Made by a program: the position numbers and the translations under genes
DNA from: Kangiellaceae bacterium
Lineage (GTDB): Bacteria > Pseudomonadota > Gammaproteobacteria > Enterobacterales > Kangiellaceae
Direction: 5' to 3'
Assembly: GCA_026196875.1 (NCBI GenBank)
Contig: JAPHTP010000087.1
Span: 27,099 to 91,098, forward strand
Length of the DNA stretch: 64,000 nt
Part shown: in pieces, positions 19,130-29,222 of the stretch
Position numbering within the stretch: position 1 is the stretch's first letter
How the letters are laid out: every line of letters begins with the position of its first letter
Notes under the pieces: model-generated
Told to the model about the DNA's origin: nothing
Databases searched by the model: none
What the model saw: the letters and a program-made list of their open reading frames with translations, nothing else

Positions 19130-19957
19130 CTATTCCAAGTGCTTCTGTATATGTTCTCGCCGCCAAGCGGCTGGGGTTTTGTTATAGGCCTTTTTAAATT
19201 GTCGAATAAAGTGAGTAACATCTTGCCAGCCAATGCGAAAACTGATTTGTTCCATAGTTTCGTCGGTATTAGCTAATAAATCTAATGCTTGTGATAGTCG
19301 ATGTTTAGTGAGCCATTGTCCAACTGAATACCCGGTTGACTGTTTTATCTTGGTTGCCAGATAGGAATCATTAATATGAAGAGCCGCCGCCACATCTTTT
19401 AACGAAATACCTTCACAGCTATGCGCCTGAATATATTGCAGTGCTTTACTGACCTTAGTCTCCGCCCCTAAATCTACAGAAGTTAGTTTAGAAGCTTTCC
19501 TGGCCTCGTTAAGAATAAGGCAAACAAGACTTTCCAAAACTTTTTTCGACTGGTTGTTTGATAATTCAGTCTGTAATTCGCGGAATAACTTGATCACAAA
19601 GTTAAGTCTGTCTTCGTGAAGCTTAAAAATCGGTAAAGCCCCTTTGCGTACTTGAGCGAAGGGAAGCATCAATTCCTGGCTTTCATCTAGACGAAGGCTA
19701 TTGGCAGTAAAACTTAGCCAATGAACCTGCATATCTCTGCCTTGCAATAAAGCATGAGGTATACCTGAAGGAACCAGAGTGAGCATTCCGGGTTTGATCT
19801 GTACACTTTGTTCACCTTCCAGCGTCACATAACCCGCTAACATTAAAGTGATAACGTATTCTTCGTGTGCAGCGTGCTTCTCGTTATGTAGCTTGTCTAT
19901 ATGAGCAAAGCCGGAATCTATTGAATGATATGAATGCAAAGAACTATTAACTGCCAA
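19130..19957 (-). CDS. AraC-family transcriptional regulator
   Basis: A 275-residue regulator with an N-terminal cupin sensor domain (HEEYVITLMLAGYVTLEGEQ, then MLTLVPSGIPHALLQG) and a C-terminal double helix-turn-helix (ISLKDVAAALHINDSYLATKIKQSTG, then ETMEQISFRIGWQDVTHFIRQFKKAYNKTPAAWRR). The only start covering the cupin is TTG at 19957; no ATG is available upstream and no Shine-Dalgarno is evident. It is divergent from the methyltransferase gene at 20050, about 90 bases away, which is the likely target. The ligand is unknown. Confidence 0.85.
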   Translation of the reverse strand: MAVNSSLHSYHSIDSGFAHIDKLHNEKHAAHEEYVITLMLAGYVTLEGEQSVQIKPGMLTLVPSGIPHALLQGRDMQVHWLSFTANSLRLDESQELMLPFAQVRKGALPIFKLHEDRLNFVIKLFRELQTELSNNQSKKVLESLVCLILNEARKASKLTSVDLGAETKVSKALQYIQAHSCEGISLKDVAAALHINDSYLATKIKQSTGYSVGQWLTKHRLSQALDLLANTDETMEQISFRIGWQDVTHFIRQFKKAYNKTPAAWRREHIQKHLE

Positions 19958-20049
19958 GAATAAGCCGATTTAAGCTAAAGTTTAGCACTGTTGCGCATAA
20001 TAAGCTTCTGGCAAGATAGCTGTAGTTATTAACTAATAGAGGTTTGGAA

Positions 20050-20634
20050 ATGGGCAATTGGAATGATAGTCATGCAATATCTTATGATGAGAGGTGGGGT
20101 GAGCTCGAGTTTCACCGCAAAATACCAGGACTAGCAAAAGTAGAACCCGGATATAGCATTCTCGAACTTGGATGCGGCGGAGGCTTTTTAGCCATTTGTT
20201 TAGCTCAAAGTGCTCAATCGGTTAAGGTGTCGGCACTCGACCCCACAGAAAAGATGATCGCGCTTGCCAATGAGCGAAAAGAAAAAGCCGATTTAAGGTC
20301 AAGCCAAATCCAGTTTATTCAAGCTGGTGCTGAACAGCGGGTAGCAGAAGACACTTCTCTAGACTTGGTTATCGCTGCCTTTTCAGTCCACCACTGGCAG
20401 CAGCCCAAACTGGCAATGTCGACTATTTTTAACGGATTGAAATCGGGCGGGCGTATCTGGATCTGCGAAGATTTAAACATGCCTATTGAAGGAGACCTTG
20501 AGGTCGATACGAGTTTAAAAGCTTATGAAGGGATAAGAGATTTGCTTGGGTCATCTGGTTTTGTCTCGATAATCAGAAGTTTAAGTACTTCTGATGAAGG
20601 CGAGTTTTTAATTGTGGAAGCCACTAAACCTTAG
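20050..20634 (+). CDS. SAM-dependent class I methyltransferase
   Basis: A 194-residue Rossmann-fold methyltransferase. Motif I is SILELGCGGGFLAICLA near residue 36, the acidic residue follows in VSALDPTEKMIALA, and motif post-I/IV is LDLVIAAFSVHHWQQP. ATG 20050 has GAGG upstream and is preferred over the TTG two codons earlier. Its acceptor substrate cannot be told; UbiE/MenG-like small-molecule methyltransferases are the nearest type. Divergence from the AraC regulator suggests that regulator controls it, possibly to modify a toxic compound. Confidence 0.82.
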   Translation: MGNWNDSHAISYDERWGELEFHRKIPGLAKVEPGYSILELGCGGGFLAICLAQSAQSVKVSALDPTEKMIALANERKEKADLRSSQIQFIQAGAEQRVAEDTSLDLVIAAFSVHHWQQPKLAMSTIFNGLKSGGRIWICEDLNMPIEGDLEVDTSLKAYEGIRDLLGSSGFVSIIRSLSTSDEGEFLIVEATKP

Positions 20635-20717
20635 AGCATGCTAGAATCGAATTAAAACAACAGCAATAGTTTGATACGAAGGCTATCTAGGCTAGCGATA
20701 GCACCGTGAGGGAAGTT

Positions 20718-21230
20718 ATGAAAAATATAATAGGCATAGTACTGACATTTTTATGTTTAATATCTAATTGGACGATTGCCGAAGTTAAACCAAACAATAA
20801 AGGGAATGGAGAAGAGTTTTTTAATAAAATGAAATCGCTGGTCGGCGTATGGGTCAAAGAAGGGGATAAAGATTCAAAGTTAAATATTTCGTTTGAGCTG
20901 ACTGCAAATAACAGCACGTTAGTTGAAACATGGCTTTACCAAGGAAAAAAACACTCGTTAACTATCTACCATCAAGATGGAAGTGATTTAATCGCTACTC
21001 ATTACTGCCCGCAAGGCAATCAACCAAGACTAAAACTGATTGGCTCTAAAGACTTAAACCGTATTTCATTTAAGTTTCTTGATGCGACGAATTTAGCAAG
21101 CCTTGAAGACTCTCATCAACATTCACTCGGTTTTGAGTTAGATAATTCGTCCATGAAAATAAAGAGAAAAGAGTCTTATCTGAGTAACGCGGGGGAGGAG
21201 TTTTCTGAATTAAACCTGGTGCGTAAGTGA
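20718..21230 (+). CDS. Exported lipocalin-like hypothetical protein
   Basis: The 170-residue protein has a signal peptide (MKNIIGIVLTFLCLISNWTIA). The mature domain begins FFNKMKSLVGVWVKEGD and has the alternating-strand pattern of DUF1579/THAP4-like beta barrels (LVETWLYQGKKHSLTIYHQDGSDLIATHYC, then GSKDLNRISFKFLD). Proteins with the LxGxW start and HYC segment are often found as solitary exported proteins in marine bacteria. ATG 20718 follows AGGGAAG; the GTG at 20706 is less likely. Function unknown. Confidence 0.65.
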   Translation: MKNIIGIVLTFLCLISNWTIAEVKPNNKGNGEEFFNKMKSLVGVWVKEGDKDSKLNISFELTANNSTLVETWLYQGKKHSLTIYHQDGSDLIATHYCPQGNQPRLKLIGSKDLNRISFKFLDATNLASLEDSHQHSLGFELDNSSMKIKRKESYLSNAGEEFSELNLVRK

Positions 21231-21273
21231 GTCAAGTTGTACACGATATATTAGTAATATTTGAGCAATTTTA

Positions 21274-21310
21274 TGGAGCATAGCCCGGCAGAGTACCAAA
21301 CTATGCTCCA
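21274..21310. terminator. Hairpin between convergent genes
   Basis: TGGAGCATAG (21274-21283) and CTATGCTCCA (21301-21310) form a 10-bp stem with a 17-base loop, between the gene ending at 21230 (+) and katG ending at 21332 (-). There is no strong T run, so it may be a transcript-end stabiliser or factor-dependent stop. Confidence 0.5.
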
Positions 21311-21331
21311 ACGTCATACTTATCGATTTAG

Positions 21332-23548
21332 TTACTTCAAATCAAACCTGTCTAGCAGCATTACCTTTACCCAAGCGTTAACAAAGTCATCAACAAACTT
21401 TTGTTTAGCATCATCGGATGCATAAACTTCGGCGATTGCTCTTAACTCGGAATTCGAGCCAAAGATAAGATCAACAGGTGTTGCCGTCCATTTTTGTTTA
21501 CCTGTTTGTCTGTCTTTTCCATTATAGATCCCTTCTTTAGAAGACTTGCTCCAGACTGTTCTCATATCGAGAAGGTTTACAAAAAAGTCATTAGAAAGTG
21601 TGCCCGGTTTAGTCGTAAACACGCCATGAGAACTTCCGTCAAAATTGGTATTAAGACTTCGCAGCCCTCCGATTAGTACAGTCATTTCGGGAACGGTTAA
21701 TCCAAGCATGTTGGCTTTATCTACCATCATTTCACTGGGGCCCATGTAACTGGACTTATCAAAGTAATTTCTAAACGCGTCAGCGGTTGGTTCCAGGTAT
21801 GAAAATGAGTCCACCTCTGTTTGAGCCTGAGTTGCATCTACTCGGCCAGCTGCAAATGGGACTTGAGTTTTGTATCCAGCTTTTTGCGCAGCTTGTTCGA
21901 TTGCTGCTGCACCAGCTAAAACTATTACATCTGCTAAAGAGATTTTTTTGTTTCCTGATGATTTGTTAAATGAGATCTGAATTCGTTCTAATTTTTTGAT
22001 TACTTTGTTGAGTTCGGCGGGATTATTTACTGACCAGTTAATTTGGGGCTCTAGGCGAACTCTTGCTCCGTTAGCGCCACCTCGCATATCAGTTACGCGA
22101 TGGCTTGAAGCAGATGCCCAAGCAGTTCGAACTAACTCTGAAGTAGTCAAACCAGACTTAAGAATTTGCTTTTTTATCTTATCAACATCACCGCTACTGA
22201 TTTGTTGATAGTTGGCTTCAGGTAAAGGATCTTGCCAAAGTAGAATTTCACTTGGGATCTCCTTTCCAACATATCGAGCGCGCGGCCCCATATCTCTGTG
22301 AGTTAGTTTGAACCAAGCTTTTGCGAAAGCGAGCTCATAATCAGCAGGATTCTTACGGAAGCGTTCGACGATAACTCGAAACTTAGGATCTTCTTTAAGT
22401 GCGATATCTGTTGTTAACATCATCGGCGCGTTACGTTTGCCTTTAATATGAGCGTCAGGAACTAAATTTTCGGCGCCTTTAAAGTCAGGCTTCCACTGTT
22501 TAGCTCCGGCAGGACTTTTAGTTAAAACCCAATTAAAGTTCATTAAATTGTCGAGGAAATTGGTAGACCATTGAGTTGGAGTCACAGTCCATGCTCCCTC
22601 AAGGCCACTGGTGATAGTATCGGCACCTTTACCGGAGCCACATCGGTTTTTCCAACCAAAACCTTGCTCTTCTATGGGCGCCGCTGCAGGTTCTTTTGCT
22701 ACACAGTTTTTTGGACTTTTGGCTCCGTGGGCTTTACCAAATGTATGGCCTCCTGCGATTAAAGCGACTATCTCTTCGTCGTTCATGGCCATTCGACCAA
22801 ATGACATTCGGATATCCTTAGCCGCTAAATGTGGATCTGGATTGCCGTGAGGGCCTTCAGGATTTACATAAATTAAACCCATTTCAACTGCTGCTAGAGG
22901 ACCTTTTAGCTTGCCTTTTTTATCTCTACGCTTATCTTTTAGAAATTCGGTTTCTGGTCCCCAATAAACCAAGTCTGGTTCCCAGTCGTCACTACGACCG
23001 CCTGCAAAACCAAAGGTTTTAAAACCCATCGACTCAAGTGCTACATTGCCGGCAAGAACCATCAAATCTGCCCAGGAAAGGTTACGACCATACTTTTGTT
23101 TAACTGGCCATAGCAAGCGGCGAGCTTTATCCAGGTTGGCATTATCTGGCCAACTATTTAGCGGGTCGAAACGTTGTTGGCCTCCGGCGGCTCCACCGCG
23201 CCCGTCATGGACTCGATAAACACCAGCGCTATGCCAAGCCATTCTTATCATCAACGGACCATAATGTCCCCAGTCTGCCGGCCACCAGTCTTTAGAGTCT
23301 GTAAGGGTTTTTTCGATATCTTTTTTAACGGCAGCTAAATCTAATGTGGCGAAGGCTTTGGCATAATTAAAACTTGCGCCATAGGGATTAGATTCGACTC
23401 CGTGTTGACGTAGCGGGCTTAGATTGAGTTGGTCTGGCCACCAAAATTGATTGGTTCTCGCTTCACCGTTGGAACTCGCCGCATGAGATGCCCCGGAGCA
23501 CACCATACCCGCGGTGAGTATCGCAGAAATGAGTTTAGTCAGCTTCAT
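21332..23548 (-). CDS. katG: Catalase-peroxidase KatG, exported
   Basis: Bifunctional heme catalase-peroxidase, 738 residues. It shows the distal heme site [21 protein letters not shown] (Arg, Trp, His), the Tyr of [15 protein letters not shown] and the Met of [14 protein letters not shown] used for the Met-Tyr-Trp cross-link, and the proximal heme His in [15 protein letters not shown] degenerate second domain follows, as in all KatG. It has an N-terminal signal peptide ([23 protein letters not shown]), so it acts in the periplasm, as do KatP-type enzymes. ATG 23548 has GGAG upstream. It is divergent from oxyR with an OxyR-like site between, implying peroxide induction. Confidence 0.96.
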   Translation of the reverse strand: MKLTKLISAILTAGMVCSGASHAASSNGEARTNQFWWPDQLNLSPLRQHGVESNPYGASFNYAKAFATLDLAAVKKDIEKTLTDSKDWWPADWGHYGPLMIRMAWHSAGVYRVHDGRGGAAGGQQRFDPLNSWPDNANLDKARRLLWPVKQKYGRNLSWADLMVLAGNVALESMGFKTFGFAGGRSDDWEPDLVYWGPETEFLKDKRRDKKGKLKGPLAAVEMGLIYVNPEGPHGNPDPHLAAKDIRMSFGRMAMNDEEIVALIAGGHTFGKAHGAKSPKNCVAKEPAAAPIEEQGFGWKNRCGSGKGADTITSGLEGAWTVTPTQWSTNFLDNLMNFNWVLTKSPAGAKQWKPDFKGAENLVPDAHIKGKRNAPMMLTTDIALKEDPKFRVIVERFRKNPADYELAFAKAWFKLTHRDMGPRARYVGKEIPSEILLWQDPLPEANYQQISSGDVDKIKKQILKSGLTTSELVRTAWASASSHRVTDMRGGANGARVRLEPQINWSVNNPAELNKVIKKLERIQISFNKSSGNKKISLADVIVLAGAAAIEQAAQKAGYKTQVPFAAGRVDATQAQTEVDSFSYLEPTADAFRNYFDKSSYMGPSEMMVDKANMLGLTVPEMTVLIGGLRSLNTNFDGSSHGVFTTKPGTLSNDFFVNLLDMRTVWSKSSKEGIYNGKDRQTGKQKWTATPVDLIFGSNSELRAIAEVYASDDAKQKFVDDFVNAWVKVMLLDRFDLK

Positions 23549-23567
23549 GTTTATTTTCTCCACTTAA

Positions 23568-23604
23568 ATAGTTATTGTCTAATTGGTTGATAGAAAAACT
23601 ATAA
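23568..23604. promoter_or_regulatory. OxyR-like binding site between katG and oxyR
   Basis: The sequence reads ATAG-N7-CTAA-N7-ATAG-N7-ATAA, matching the spacing of the OxyR consensus ATAG-N7-CTAT-N7-ATAG-N7-CTAT. The first and third elements are exact, the second has one mismatch, and the fourth is weak. It lies 20 bases upstream of the katG start on the divergent strand, and 69 bases before oxyR. Confidence 0.65.
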
Positions 23605-23672
23605 GGGAGTTTTTATTTCAACTAAATCGCATTAAACTGAATTTCACATTCGCTTTTACTGAACATAAAAAT

Positions 23673-24581
23673 ATGGTTTCCTTAAAGCAGATCAACTATG
23701 CTCTGGCGGTAGAAAAAACGTTGCACTTTAAAAAAGCTTCAGAGATGTGCAATGTATCTCAATCTGCTTTAAGTTCTGCAATTAATGAGATGGAGACACA
23801 GTTAGGTCTTCAGATTTTTGAAAGAAATAATAAGAATGTCTTTGTTACATGCTACGGAAAAAAAGTTCTCGATAAAGCAAAAAAAATAAAGTTGGAAATG
23901 GATGAGTTAGTTCAATTATCTCAATTAAAACAAAGTCCATTGTGTACTCCTATGACGATGGGGGTTATACCAACTATAGGCCCGTATCTGTTGCCCAAAG
24001 TTCTACCTACCGTTCGAAAAGAGTTTCCACAGTTTCAACTAAAGATTACCGAAGCACAATCGCTTGAACTAGTAGATATGGTAAGGAATGGCGAACTCGA
24101 TACTGCAATAATCGCATTACCTTATCCTATTGATGGCTTATTGAGTTTTGAGTTTTGGCACGAAGACTTTTACTGGGTAAGTCACAAAGATGAATGTTCG
24201 AGTCAATTAAGAGAAATAACTACCAATGAGATGGAATTAGATAAGTTGATGTTATTGAAGGACGGTCACTGTTTAAAAGACCATGCTTTGGCAGCTTGCC
24301 GGCAAAAAAATCATCAACAAGACTCAAACTTTAATTCAACTAGCTTACATACGATTATCCAAATGGTCGCCGGTAAAATGGGGACAACTTTTGTGCCTGA
24401 AATGGCTTTAGAACAATTACTCCACAACGAGTCTGACTTAAGGGCTATTCATTTGAATGAGCCTGGTCCACATCGAACTATAGCTTTTGTGTTTAGACCT
24501 AACTATGTTAAGGCTAATGATATAGAGATGTTAATGAATTTATTTAAAAGTGATTTGCAAAATAAATCTTCGAAAAATTAG
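23673..24581 (+). CDS. oxyR: Hydrogen peroxide sensor OxyR
   Basis: LysR-family regulator of 302 residues. The N-terminal HTH reads LKQINYALAVEKTLHFKKASEMCNVSQSALSSAI, and the regulatory domain holds the redox pair Cys200 (KDGHCLKDHALAAC) and Cys209, at the same spacing as Cys199/Cys208 of E. coli OxyR. That gives real support for a peroxide switch rather than a generic LysR. ATG 23673 (MVSLKQINYAL) aligns with other OxyR N-termini; the ORF extends upstream to 23583 without homology. It is divergent from katG over a 124-base intergenic region. Confidence 0.92.
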   Translation: MVSLKQINYALAVEKTLHFKKASEMCNVSQSALSSAINEMETQLGLQIFERNNKNVFVTCYGKKVLDKAKKIKLEMDELVQLSQLKQSPLCTPMTMGVIPTIGPYLLPKVLPTVRKEFPQFQLKITEAQSLELVDMVRNGELDTAIIALPYPIDGLLSFEFWHEDFYWVSHKDECSSQLREITTNEMELDKLMLLKDGHCLKDHALAACRQKNHQQDSNFNSTSLHTIIQMVAGKMGTTFVPEMALEQLLHNESDLRAIHLNEPGPHRTIAFVFRPNYVKANDIEMLMNLFKSDLQNKSSKN

Positions 24582-24815
24582 CCAGGATTTTTAAGCTTAA
24601 GCGGGAATATTTGTAAAGGACCTGGAAAAGCTACGTCGAGGTGCTCGAACAAACTGCTGGTTTGGCCAAACTTGAACCCGAACAAGTCTGTGCTAGCAAA
24701 CTGCTAAATAGAAGATGCTTTTTAGGCTTATACGATAAACGCAAAGCGAAATTGAACACTTGCGAAATGCTAGGAAACCATAGCTTTTGTATGTAAATTG
24801 AGTATGAACTCAGAA

Positions 24816-25367
24816 TTAACGATTACTATGCGCTGATTTTGTTCTTGTTTTACTCCTTTGGAAAACAGAAGGATTTTCGTGGTCGTGTGTGTGTTTCTCT
24901 CGAAACTCTTTCAATTGAGTCGTATTTTTTAAGTATTGTCGGTGTTGTTTTTCAGTTAAAATCGAAACCAATTTCTTATCGAAGTTCGTTCGAATGTTGG
25001 CGAGTTTTTGTCGATAGATATCTGAGGGTAGAAGTTTGTGTTGTTCTAATAAATTTTTACGCATTTGACCTGTGAGGTGACTGAGTTTTTCAAGCTCTAC
25101 TTTTTGTTCATTACTTAAGTTTTGATTCACTAACAGAGGATTAAGTAATGTGCGAGAGGCAGAAGGCGAACTCGTATCCCGTAATAAAATTGATGCCTCT
25201 TCTCTCGTGATTGAACGATAAGTATCGTTTACATTGCTTGGATTGCCAGTTGACTTTAAGGGAGTATTTATTGAGATTACTTCCTCAGTTAGTTTAGTTT
25301 TATGATTGCTTGAAACATAAAAAACAATTATGAGAATAAGTGAGATAAAAAATAATATTATCTTCAT
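24816..25367 (-). CDS. Exported LTxxQ-like helical protein
   Basis: A 183-residue protein with an N-terminal hydrophobic helix (MKIILFFISLILIIVFYVS) serving as signal or membrane anchor. The rest is helical and charged: LSNEQKVELEKLSHLTGQM, then LTEKQHRQYLKNTTQLKEF. This paired arrangement is like the LTxxQ motifs of Spy/CpxP-type periplasmic chaperones, but the match is loose. The C-terminus is very basic. ATG 25367 has GAGGAA upstream. It follows the collagenase on the same strand after about 140 bases, which contain an inverted repeat. Confidence 0.55.
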   Translation of the reverse strand: MKIILFFISLILIIVFYVSSNHKTKLTEEVISINTPLKSTGNPSNVNDTYRSITREEASILLRDTSSPSASRTLLNPLLVNQNLSNEQKVELEKLSHLTGQMRKNLLEQHKLLPSDIYRQKLANIRTNFDKKLVSILTEKQHRQYLKNTTQLKEFREKHTHDHENPSVFQRSKTRTKSAHSNR

Positions 25368-25400
25368 GGGGTATTCCTCGTTACAGTCTTCTTAGTGTGA

Positions 25401-25469
25401 TAAGAATCATTGGAAAAAGTGGCCCAAGACACGAGTACTTGAGCCTAAGAGGTACAAACATGATTCTTA
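25401..25469. repeat. Inverted repeat after the collagenase gene
   Basis: TAAGAATCAT (25401-25410) and ATGATTCTTA (25460-25469) are perfect 10-base inverted arms, 49 bases apart. A shorter pair, AAGT and ACTT, lies inside. It sits between the collagenase stop and the next gene and could be a 3' structure or a distant operator pair. Confidence 0.45.
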
Positions 25470-25509
25470 TAGATGAAAATGTAGTTAGATAGCTTTTATT
25501 CGATATCTT

Positions 25510-28500
25510 TTATTGGATATCTATGGCTAGTGTGCCATTGTTAATACCATCGTTACGTCCACGTACTGCTATGTACCAAGTGCCGGCAGCCGGGTTGCTC
25601 AGGCTAACTTGATTGCCTCCAGTATCCCTTGCATCGTAAACCCGCGCAGACGCCTGTGATCCATGATTTATCATCAACATCGCGGAACCTCCATTTTTAT
25701 CGAGATTAACTTCAATACTTGAGGCACCAGCGGGAACTTCAACTTGGAAGTGTTGATATTCTCCATTGGCTACATTAACTTCAAAATCTTCTGCGGGAGG
25801 ATTGGAAGACGTCTCGTAAGAAGCAGACAGAGTAACACCACTAAAACTACTGTTATTGTATCCAACGACTACAAAGTAATAGGTCTCATGAGTAGTTGAA
25901 CCGAATTGATTTTCACCACACACTTCATTACTACCACCGATATTATTAAAACAATCCGCATTGCTCGAATCGGAATAGCTGCCACGATTAACGTATAGGT
26001 CTGCATCGCCGCTGTCTCCCTGGATGGAAATAACTAAATTGGTGGCGTCTGTGGGAACTGAAATAAATCCGCGAATTTGCTCTCCGGCGTTTGCAGATAT
26101 AACAATATCGCTTCCGTTAAATAGTTCAATTTGATCTGGATTTGATGGCGGTTCTGTACCACCGTCATATGAAGCTGACAAAGTAACATTACTGAAACTG
26201 CTAGAATTGTAGCCTTCCACTACAACATAGTAAGTATCCGCTTGGGTGGTGCCTAACTTGGATTCGTCACAAGTTTCATTGCTGCCTCCAATGTTGTTAA
26301 AACAGTCAGCACTTGACGAATCAGAATAACTTCCTCGGTTCACATATAAATCTGCATCACCGCTGCTACCGTTAATGGATACGACCAAGTTAGAAGCGCC
26401 TCCAGGTACCTCAATGAATGCTTTTACTTGTTCACCATTTGCGGTTGATATAGTTATTTCACTGCCGTTGGTAAGTTCGATTTCATCGCCAGAAGGAGGA
26501 GAGGAGCCATCGAATGAAACAGTGAGGTTGGCTGAGTTTACATCATAGTAGCCGCGCAACATTATGTAATACTCATTAGCGCCGGAGATATTAATGTTAC
26601 ATATTTCATCATCCTTACAATCGTAGCCGGCTTGGTAGGCTGGCTCGTTAGCCAATACATAAATATCAACATCGCCATTCTCGTTGCTAAGGCTGGCAGT
26701 AATATTTGAGTTATTATTGGCTACAGATACTTTAAAAAGAGTTTCCTCTGCTTCGCCTAGGCTGACAGGAATTGAGTCTCCATTCTGTATTGTTTCAGCC
26801 ACCAGATTAATATTTGAAGAGTTCGTGCTGGTACCGTCACAGGCATTATCAGTGATATGGCTCGGTTCATTCGCAGCTAATCCCGGGGTCCAATTGTCAA
26901 ATTCGTTATCATAACGATCGCCAATTTTTTCCAGGTAGCGGCGGTAAGCCCCGTAATCACCTTTTCGAATATTTTCGAGAATTATATCTACGTCGTCGCT
27001 ATGGCATTCTTTCATAAAGCGACTCGCTGCATAGCCCCAATCATAGATACGTGCGATGCTGTCATTGTAGTCAGTTACAAATACTTCACTTAACCGGTAG
27101 TAGCCTTCAACCATTGCGTCTGGCGCGTAGGGGCTATTGTCTTGCCAAGCTACGTATTCGGCTAATCCTTCGGTCCACCAGACGATATCGCCACCGTTTG
27201 ACGGAGAACTAGTACTAAAGCTCCCGTAGCGATTAATCCGGCCGTCTAAGTAATGAACGTATTCATGTTCAACATTTTTAATCGCAAATTCGCCGGGGTT
27301 ATTTGAATCATCAAATTCAAATGTGATAAAGCGAGCTATATTATCAGGATCTGAAGGTTCACCTTCCAAGTAAATGCCGCCATTATTCGTACTATTACCA
27401 AAGATGCTCGGACTATAGATTTGATAATCGGTCTTACTGTTAAAAATGATCATTTCGAGAATATCACTAAAATCATTCTTAACTACGGTATTGCCAAATC
27501 GGTCGCTGAATCGAGAGAGTTCATCATCAAGCAATTCACAGGTTTCCCGCGCCTGAGTCGTTGTCATATCTTGAGCACGAATTTTTGTGTTACTGCCGTT
27601 GCCCAGAAAATCGTCACACCAATAAACATCGTTAAGCAGGGGCTCAACAAATGCCGATTCAAAATTACATACATCCGAATCATACTTGGAACAATCGCCA
27701 TACCAAAGCACTTCTCCGGCAGCATTTCCCCACAGAGATTTTCCGGTTCCCGTCGGACTGTATCGAGAAAACAAGTCATCTAAGGCTGCGTCAACGTGTG
27801 ACTCAATATTATTAGCGTTACCGTACCACTCAAGTGCAGTGAGCCTGCCGAGCAACAATGCACCATCAGCTAGAGTTGCTTCCATTTCAGTGCCAAGCAT
27901 CCAACTGTTATCAAGGTAATCATTAAGCGCATAGACAATCGTAGGATCGTTTAAAAGTACTTCTTCTTCAAAGTCGTAATCAGAAATAGTGCGCTTTAAC
28001 AAATAGGTAAACGTACTGATGACCAAATCCATATCTTCCACATTCTGATAGTCTTGATTCCAACTGGTGATCCAATCTTTCATCAAGGAATAAAACTCCG
28101 AATGCGCTCCGATGCTATCGATTACGACAATTGCATTGTACAGCAAATCAGCGTGAGAACTGTTTGCTTGATAAAGATAACTATTGTCTACCAGAGTCTG
28201 AATAGCTGTTACGCTCGCAGCATAAACACTGTCATCAATTGAGAAGCTAGAATACTGCGAATCGACAAAATATGCGCCTCTCAGAAAGTAAAAAAGATCC
28301 CGTAAATTATTATTTCCACCGCCATTGTAGTTACGAGCCAAGGAGTTAGCTTCCTCTGCCACATCTAATAGTGTGTTGGTTCTAAAAATAATCTCTGCTG
28401 TGTCCGCGTCAACTTCGAATAGTTCTCCGATACAATCACCATAGAGATCGCCTTGCGCATAAATCTCCTCAATAATCCGGTCAGAATTTGTTGTAATAAA

Positions 28501-28623
28501 AGCTTCAGGATCACAAGCGTAACTAAATTGGCTGAACAAAAGAAACAGCAATGCTAATGTTATCTTCGGTGGTGATGAGTTCGTTAGTAGCTGTCTTTTA
28601 AAACTGCCGCTGGAATACTTCAT
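25510..28623 (-). CDS. Secreted M9-family collagenase with four PPC domains
   Basis: The 1037-residue exported metalloprotease has a signal peptide with a long n-region (hydrophobic core ITLALLFLLFSQFSYA), an M9N activator-like helical region (about 40-380), and a gluzincin catalytic domain. The zinc site is H453-E-Y-V-H457, and E485 in WWTEGLAEYVAW lies 28 residues after the second His, the same offset as in clostridial ColG. The C-terminal 420 residues hold four prepeptidase (PPC) beta-domains, the middle two nearly identical 117-residue copies. The first gene product to use collagen or similar matrix; no PKD domain was seen. AGGAG precedes ATG 28623. Confidence 0.9.
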   Translation of the reverse strand: MKYSSGSFKRQLLTNSSPPKITLALLFLLFSQFSYACDPEAFITTNSDRIIEEIYAQGDLYGDCIGELFEVDADTAEIIFRTNTLLDVAEEANSLARNYNGGGNNNLRDLFYFLRGAYFVDSQYSSFSIDDSVYAASVTAIQTLVDNSYLYQANSSHADLLYNAIVVIDSIGAHSEFYSLMKDWITSWNQDYQNVEDMDLVISTFTYLLKRTISDYDFEEEVLLNDPTIVYALNDYLDNSWMLGTEMEATLADGALLLGRLTALEWYGNANNIESHVDAALDDLFSRYSPTGTGKSLWGNAAGEVLWYGDCSKYDSDVCNFESAFVEPLLNDVYWCDDFLGNGSNTKIRAQDMTTTQARETCELLDDELSRFSDRFGNTVVKNDFSDILEMIIFNSKTDYQIYSPSIFGNSTNNGGIYLEGEPSDPDNIARFITFEFDDSNNPGEFAIKNVEHEYVHYLDGRINRYGSFSTSSPSNGGDIVWWTEGLAEYVAWQDNSPYAPDAMVEGYYRLSEVFVTDYNDSIARIYDWGYAASRFMKECHSDDVDIILENIRKGDYGAYRRYLEKIGDRYDNEFDNWTPGLAANEPSHITDNACDGTSTNSSNINLVAETIQNGDSIPVSLGEAEETLFKVSVANNNSNITASLSNENGDVDIYVLANEPAYQAGYDCKDDEICNINISGANEYYIMLRGYYDVNSANLTVSFDGSSPPSGDEIELTNGSEITISTANGEQVKAFIEVPGGASNLVVSINGSSGDADLYVNRGSYSDSSSADCFNNIGGSNETCDESKLGTTQADTYYVVVEGYNSSSFSNVTLSASYDGGTEPPSNPDQIELFNGSDIVISANAGEQIRGFISVPTDATNLVISIQGDSGDADLYVNRGSYSDSSNADCFNNIGGSNEVCGENQFGSTTHETYYFVVVGYNNSSFSGVTLSASYETSSNPPAEDFEVNVANGEYQHFQVEVPAGASSIEVNLDKNGGSAMLMINHGSQASARVYDARDTGGNQVSLSNPAAGTWYIAVRGRNDGINNGTLAIDIQ
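25810..26490 (-). repeat. Tandem 351-bp duplication inside the collagenase gene
   Basis: Two adjacent PPC domains share nearly identical blocks such as GDADLYVNRGSYSDSS and FNNIGGSNE, offset by exactly 117 residues (351 bases; the GDAD codons begin at 26361 and 26010). The nucleotide sequences have diverged mostly at synonymous sites, so the duplication is not very recent. It may vary in copy number by recombination. Confidence 0.75.
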
Positions 28624-29222
28624 TTTATGGATTCTCCTATGTTATCTTTGGTTAACGATAGTTTGAGTAGACTCCAATAAAAACCGGCGGAACTTAATTG
28701 GCGATAAGATTTATTCTTTGGGTTTTCTAATCCCCCAAATATTGTTGACCGTTTCATTTTTATTATTGCATTCATAAGTTAGAAAAATACCTCAACCTAC
28801 CTACTCAGCACTAATACTGAGCAACCCCTTTTATTTTTCGAAAAGATTGAGCCGACACGCTAAACCTTAACGACGCCTAATTTTTACATCGCTTACTGGA
28901 TGAAAATTTTGTAATTAGTTCAGTTTTTGGTCAGTAAGCTGCCAGTATTGATATTCGAAATATGTCATCTAACACAAATTTTAGAAATAATATTTAATCA
29001 ACTGAGAGGGGGGAATGATGAGCAAATTACGCCTGTTATGAAATTTCTAGAGAAGGAATAATAATTAAATCAGATAGTTGTACACAATATTGATTAATGA
29101 TAAAAAATGATTTTGGCGTAAAAATTCTTTAAAAGTCAAACAGTTGATAAATAATTATCACTTTATCAGCAACTTTTGCGCTCAATTCATGATCTGGTCA
29201 TGTTGAGCTTGTACCCCAGATC
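28624..29222. promoter_or_regulatory. Long upstream region of the collagenase gene
   Basis: About 600 bases without a gene, very AT-rich. Near 29078-29087 there is TTGTACACAA, one base pair off the palindrome core found before the amidohydrolase and the POT-like transporter. I see no ORF with a credible start. The size suggests complex regulation of collagenase, with the membrane regulator encoded immediately upstream. Confidence 0.35.

Noticed and set aside
25401..25413. A Fur box near GATAAGAATCATT
   Set aside because: It matches only part of the Fur consensus, lies behind the collagenase rather than before an iron gene, and is better described as one arm of a longer inverted repeat.
27421..27783. 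120-residue plus-strand ORF within the collagenase gene
   Set aside because: It lies entirely inside a long, well-supported coding sequence on the other strand and has no recognisable domain.
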